Made by a program: the position numbers and the translations under genes. From Juglans regia (taxonomy: Eukaryota; Streptophyta; Magnoliopsida; Fagales; Juglandaceae), in the NCBI RefSeq assembly GCF_001411555.2, contig NC_049911.1, positions 2,294,001 to 2,358,000 of the forward strand: DNA of 64,000 bases. Reading direction: 5' to 3'. How positions within the stretch are numbered: position 1 is the first letter of the stretch; each line of letters starts with the position of its first letter. Below are positions 58,430-64,000 of the stretch, piece after piece. The notes under the pieces are model-generated. The model saw only the letters and a program-made list of their open reading frames with translations, ran no database searches and was not told the DNA's origin.

Positions 58430-59613
58430 CAACCACATATTGGAGTTTGGTTTTTCTGCAAAACTGACTGACTGGACCACACTCATGATGTTGTAATCCA
58501 TTGACATTAATCATAATTACATGCTTAGTTAGAAACATCTACCTCGACTCAGCTACATGATTAGAGGCCCATTAACTAAGAAATACATAGATATAATCTT
58601 CGAAAAGATCATCGTTAGTTGAGACCTACTTTTTAAGCCCTTTTTTTCCCGTTGGGAAATGAACAAGATGGACCAAGTTTTGCACCTTTAATTATCACTA
58701 CTTTACTTTGGGGTCCCTAGAATCAATAAATTTTTTGTCATGTAATCTACATTCCATGGAATCGTTTTATCTCACAACATGAGTGGTTTCAATTCACCTT
58801 TACATCTTGAATACGATTGTCCTAAATATTAAAAAAGGGAAAACAAAGAATTCTCCTCCCTAAAACCTCCGAAAAAGGTTTTTTGGTTTTTTATTCTTTG
58901 TTCTATCAAACCCTACTTTCTAGCAAAGCAACAAAAATACAAAAGAAGCATTGGAATTTGGCGGTTGATGGAACTCTTGCTCCGCCAACCACCTATACCT
59001 TTGTTGCAAAAAATGATGACAATAAAGTAAAAGTAAATAAAAAATAATCGAATAATCAATCACACGGCATAGATTTACGTGGTTAGGCAACGTGCCTACG
59101 TCTATGGAGCTGTAGATGATTATTTTATTATGCTAAGAAATCATAAGATACAATTTGGGGTGATTTTTCACTGTTCAGAACGACCATACTGTTCAAAATA
59201 AGCATATTTATAGGATTACATGACAGAAGCCCTAATTTTCAATTTTCTGCGATATTCGCTCAAGTTGAGTGTCGAGCACACATCAAGCGAATTCTCTGTT
59301 TGGGCTTCACTCGAGAGCTGAGTCGAGCAAACTTTCTATATGATCTTCACTCGAGCTGAAAGTTAAGCAAACGTCAAGCGAACTTTTTATCCGATGCTTC
59401 CCGAGTAAAAAACAGTACCAAGATTTTGTCCTAAGTCGAAATGAACATGGTTGAAAATTCACTCAAAAATTGAAACGAATCATTCATTTTTCTGTAACAC
59501 TGGTTGACTGGACCACACTTATGTTGTAATCCATTGAGAATCATATATACATACTTACTAAGAAACATCTACCTCGACTCAGCTACATTAGAGGCCCATT
59601 AAGTAAGAAATAC

Positions 59614-59654
<41 letters not shown>

Positions 59655-59655
<1 letters not shown>

Positions 59656-60268
59656 TAGCGGTGGTAAAGCACGTTTGCCACATCTATCAAATTGAAGAAA
59701 AAAATAAAATGTAACTTTAAATATTAAAATAATCTAATGTATAAAAATAAAATTATTATTTATTTATGTTCATCATTTATTATGAAATTTAAATTATATT
59801 AAAAATTCAAATTAATTAGATAATTTTTTTTTCTTAAAAATGTACAGTAAAATTTTATTATTTATTTAACCATAAAAAATTAGTATTTTAATTATCTATT
59901 TTATGTTAGTTTAAATCAATATTTATACTTCTATCGTTAGATTAAATCTAAAAATTAAAGATAAAGAGTTGTAATTTAAAACCTATAAACCAATATTTTT
60001 CCCCACCTTTCATTTCTCCCTCTCTCATTCCCCACACACGATTGTGATATTACGTCGCACATTAACATTCACACAGACGAACCCAAAAAGAAACAGAAAA
60101 ACAAAACAAACATGAAAAAAAAAAAAAAAACATCTTTACTGTTCATTGCTGTTGATGAACAGTAATGAATAGTATAGGGATATGCGAAAAAAAAATTATA
60201 CAACATCTTTACTGTTCATTACTGTTGATGAACAGTAATAGGATAGCCTCTTTTAAGATATAGGTAGA
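59655..60268 (-). mobile_element. Short non-autonomous Helitron
   Basis: On the minus strand it begins TCTACCTATATCTTAAAAG (60268) and ends CTAG (59655) followed by T. Eleven-base-scale context: a stem GTGGCAAA / TTTACCAC with loop CGTGC (59681-59661) ends two bases before CTAG. TC start, 3' hairpin and CTRR end before T are the canonical Helitron signature. 614 bp, no helicase inside, inserted in AT-repeat DNA. Confidence 0.65.
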
Positions 60269-60289
60269 TATATATATATATATATATAA

Positions 60290-60813
60290 ATTGAAGTTAA
60301 TTTTAAGTGTATGATAGAATATTTATATTTTAATTATCTATTTTATGTTAGTTTAAATCAATATTTAAATTTCTATCGTTAGATTAAATTTGAAGATTAA
60401 AGATGATATATCACTTTTAGTATTACTCAATAAAAGTCTAAATAACTTAAATAAAAATCTAAAAAATACTTATCACACAAATTTGATCCAATAAATTCAA
60501 TTACTAAAAGTATTACTTGCTTTTACAAATTCTAATACAATCACTAAAAATTCAAGAATTATAAATAAGAATTAAACAATAATCCGACTATAAAGCAAAC
60601 ATTTGACAGAAGTAATAATTTATTTTACACTTTAGATGAATATAAAAAAAAGTCTATTTAAAGAGAAAGAGGTAATATAAACACTTGCGAAAAAAAACAC
60701 GCGAAAAAAAAAAAAAAAAAAAACAAAACTCTATACTGTTCATTACTGTTGATAAACAGTAACATCAACAGTAATGAACAATACATGTATAGCGACTTTT
60801 AAGTATAGGCAGA
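60290..60813 (-). mobile_element. Second Helitron copy lacking its 3' end
   Basis: The minus-strand start TCTGCCTATACTTAAAAG (60813) matches the start of the neighbour, and a long block around 60332-60415 matches 59890-59980. The terminal hairpin and CTAG are absent near 60290, so it is truncated or was interrupted by the neighbour. Confidence 0.55.
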
Positions 60814-61180
60814 GATATATATATATATATATATATAATTTTTGAAAAGATCATCATTAGTTGAGACCTACTTTTAAGCCCTTTTTTCCCATTGGGAAAT
60901 GAACAAGTTGGACCAAGTTTTGCACCTTTAATTATTACTACTTTACTTTGAGGTCCCCTATAATCATTAACAAGTTAATCCGATTAACTCGTTAGTGATT
61001 CCGTTTAGACTTTTTAAATTTTTTACTCAAAATTATAATTATATTATTTTTAACCTAAAAACAAAAATATCATAACCCTATTTCATATTTCCTAACTTTC
61101 TCTCGAACCCTCACTCTCTCTCTCTGTTCTCAGTTGAATCAGCTCTCATGAATCATGACCGCCTATTACACTTCCTCTAG

Positions 61181-61508
61181 ATTGTAAATTTGATATTTTT
61201 ATTATTTGAATTGTAATTTTGGACTTATGTATCTAGTTTTATATTTTTGGGAGATATTGTGATTTTAACTTTTATGTAAAATTATGTTAATTAGGTTAAA
61301 TGGATTATTTGGGTCAGTTCAACATATATACATAAATGGGTTGACATGGGTCATGTTGTGTCAATACGTTATTTTAATGGGTTATGTTAAGATTTGAAAA
61401 TTTGACTCGTTAAGCTTAACGGGTTGTGTTCAAGTTGACTCATATCATATAATATATACAGCTTGACACGACACAAACATAACCCGTTAACACAAGTTGA
61501 TACCCCTA
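61181..61508. mobile_element. Partial hAT-like MITE
   Basis: Matches the right 60 percent of the elements at 50093 and 54103 (GATATTTTTATTATTTGAAT through CCCGTTAACACAAGTTGATACCCCTA). The left end is missing. Confidence 0.7.
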
Positions 61509-62080
61509 CTTAAACCCTACTTTCTAGCAAAGCAACAAAAATACAAAAGAAGCCATGGCAGCCGAGGAAACTCCTGTTTCGCCGACCACCTTTGTCTCTA
61601 TTGCGAAAAACAATAACAATAAAGCAAAAGTAAATCAGAAATAATCAAACAATCAATCACACGACATAAATTTATGTGGTTCGGTAATGTGCTTATGTCC
61701 ACGGAGTTGTAGATGATTTTATTATGTTGATGAATCACAAGATACACTTTGGAGCAATTTTCACTGTTCAGAACGACTATACTGTTCAAAATAAACATAT
61801 TTATAGTGTTAAACGGTGAAAATCCTAATTTTCACTTTTTTGCAATATTCACTTGAGCGGAGTCTCAAACGTGCATCGAGCTAACTTTCTGTCTGGGTTT
61901 TGCTCAAGCACTGAGTCGAGCGAACTTTCTATCTGATATTTGCTCGAGTTGAAAGTCAAGCGAATATAGTGAACTTTCTATCTAGTGCTTCTTGAGTAAA
62001 AAAAAAATGCCAAAATTTTTATTAGTCCAAGCCAAAGCGAACATGGTTGAAAATCCACTTAAAAATTGTAACAAATCATT

Positions 62081-63435
62081 GTCGAGCTAGATCATCAAGT
62101 CAGACTGTCACAACAATAAACTAGGCTTCACAAACCCAGTAGCCCCTCTTTCCCCTCTCTTTTAAGTCTTGACTCTTCAGGACCTTTCAATTTTTTTTCT
62201 CTTTTCCTCGTTTTTCTCATTTTATTTTAGTTTACCCCTCTTCCCTCTCCCAACTCCGCCAACCATCACTTCCATCGTTGGAGATCGAATGGCTTGGCCA
62301 AATTCATCACAGCATCGAGCACAAGAAGAATACTGTCTACAAGCAAATCATGGGTGGTCACTGGCCATGATGATTCCCACATGCAATCTATTACCTTTGC
62401 ACATGTGTTGGGAGCGATGTTATGGCTTCCAACCATCATCTTTCGAAGCCATGGGAGACGAAATGATAATCCCATACATTCTTGCAAAAATTTACCCATT
62501 CCTCGAACTGCATATGGTTGTCATGCCCCTTGTCGATGCCAATGGATTGAAAAAAAAAGAAAGTGTACAATAATAATAATAATAATTAATATTATTATAT
62601 TTAGGATGCTAATGTTTGGGTAGCTTAAGAAATGTCATCAGTGCATGATCAATTGATCTTGTATGTTTGCAGCTAGCATGTGTCATCCTTCTATTCATAA
62701 CGCGCTTTTCAGCCATCTCGACTCTTACCCAAAATATCCACGCATGCACCACATCCACATCAGTCAATGAGAATAATGCTATCCAATTTAGAATTGTCTA
62801 TATGAAGGTCGGCATTGGGTTAGTAAAAAGTGGAAACAACCTACGACCCTAATTTGACTACCATACATAAGCATTATTTTTGATTGTCCACGACAGCACG
62901 TACGTACGTTTGAAAACCAACCATGCACATCATTCACTTAAGGAAAATACCCTACAGAAATTTCTTACCCAAAATTTCCACCTAATTGCATTTTTTTTTA
63001 ATTTTTTTTTTACTTAATGATTAAGTAAGTGTTTTTAAAGGAATTTGTGATTTTTTTTATATTTTTTAAAAATATTTAAAATGTTTAAAAAAATTATTGA
63101 AAAAAAAAATTAAAAAAAAAAAACATTTGCCTTTCAATGGTCCTCCGTGGGTGTAGCAGTTCCCTTCACTTAATTTCTTGACATTTTCTTCATCAGTGTA
63201 TTCAAACAACAACATGATCAAGAAATTAATAATAAAGCACATGATGCAGGTCATCAGCTCAGCTTGCTTTTATTAATTGGTTAATTTTGACATGTTCTTC
63301 TTATCTGATGCCTGATCTTCAGTATTTTGCGACAAGACTGTTTCACCAAACAGTGCCTCATAATTTTGACTGGTTTTTTGTAGTGAAACCAATTAGAGGC
63401 AGCTCGATCGGCTGGTTGTGAAAAATCATGGGTTG

Positions 63436-63471
<36 letters not shown>

Positions 63472-64000
63472 TGATGTTGGTGGGCCTTTTTCCTTTAGAA
63501 ATGGAATCCAAAACTGTAACTTCCATTACATTTCCTGGCTTATATTGTCTTCATCTTCTTCATTTCAAACATAAAAGTCAGATCTTTGGGCTAGGAATTC
63601 TTCAAGCATGCATAAGTCTTTAAAAAACATATATTATTTGGAAAATGATTTGTACCATTTTAGACCGTACAAATCTTGTGGATTCTATTTAAAAAAATAG
63701 ATAAATTTAAGACCTAAATGAAAACATTAATTCATTTTTTAATAGTAGGTTCTACTATTTTTTAAATAAGAAATAATACTTACAGTCGTGAGTGTGCCAA
63801 CGTCGTGTAATTACTTTGAAAAAAGTGAATAAATACGAGACTCACATGAAAAGAAATTAATTTTTTAATAGTAGACTCCACTCTTTTTATAAAAATAGAA
63901 ATCAACCTTTTGTTCCTACTAGAATACAATTCATGGTTATAATCAAAACAAATTAATGCTCAAGTAGAGAATTCCTTCTTGCACACGGAAAAATAATTGG
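62081..64000. other. Intergenic DNA, no supported gene
   Basis: 62230-62570 is richer in G+C and opens frames on both strands, but none shows a known motif and the plus-strand frame begins in a T/C-rich run. A TA microsatellite lies at 63438-63466. Partial foldback MITE copies lie at 63645-63765 and 63768-63895. Confidence 0.4.

Larger units (their letters stand above)
58430..62080. repeat. Second, fragmented segmental duplication
   Basis: Three blocks of 58430-59480 recur downstream in a partly separated order: 58440-58590 matches 59486-59612 (ACATCTACCTCGACTCAGCTACA); 58595-58740 matches 60838-60975 (AGTTGAGACCTACTTTT, GAACAAGWTGGACCAAGTTT); 58905-59480 matches 61510-62075 (CTAGCAAAGCAACAAAAATA and onwards). 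A Helitron pair (59655-60813) and a hAT-like MITE fragment (61181-61508) lie between the downstream blocks and explain their separation. No gene recognised. Confidence 0.8.

Noticed and set aside
62169..62573. 134-codon plus-strand ORF and overlapping minus-strand ORF
   Set aside because: Starts in a T/C-rich run, no recognisable motif, and competing frames on both strands look equally plausible; kept only as part of an intergenic note.

Overview
This is nuclear DNA from a flowering plant, a woody eudicot. Coding genes have GT-AG introns, intergenic DNA is very AT-rich, and the proteins are plant types: a kelch acyl-CoA-binding protein, an SRC2-like C2 protein, a DEG/HtrA protease, H2A.W and an F-box/LysM protein. 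Several short repeat families resemble ones I remember from the walnut/pecan family (Fagales, Juglandaceae). That placement is inference from memory and was not tested.

Layout. 0-8.3 kb is transposon and simple-repeat DNA: a broken hAT transposase gene (minus strand), GC-rich and AT-rich tandem repeats, a GGAGTC array, and an old internally deleted LINE carrying a hAT-like MITE. 9.2-19.1 kb is ACBP4 (plus strand, 18 coding exons, 674 aa). 19-23.9 kb is mostly non-coding, with one unrecognised minus-strand ORF. 23.9-24.8 kb is an intronless SRC2-like C2-domain gene. 27.5-40.1 kb is a DEG14-type HtrA protease (minus strand, 11 coding exons, about 438 aa). Its fifth intron was enlarged by a full-length 5.6-kb L1-type LINE with a perfect 17-bp target duplication. 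41.0-42.0 kb is a two-exon H2A.W histone gene (minus). 44.2-44.6 kb is a fragment of a NAM-associated-domain gene. 46.2-46.6 kb is a small membrane/coiled-coil protein (minus). 47.5-49.3 kb is an F-box/LysM protein (minus). 49.6-64 kb has no gene I can support. It is built from two local segmental duplications decorated with MITEs, plus a short Helitron with a recognisable end.

The genes are independent housekeeping or stress-related loci and not a cluster. ACBP4 binds acyl-CoA in the cytosol, SRC2 is a membrane-associated C2 adaptor, DEG14 is a serine protease, H2A.W marks heterochromatin, and the F-box/LysM protein is a likely SCF subunit.

I found no undescribed multi-gene system. The most informative material is the record of transposition and repair: a young LINE with ORF1/ORF2 overlap and only three nonsense transitions, tiny LINE insertions marked by target duplications, a tandem duplication with templated filler at its junction, and a MITE insertion whose empty site is preserved in the sister copy. 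Exon coordinates were assigned by eye from splice consensus, reading phase and protein continuity.
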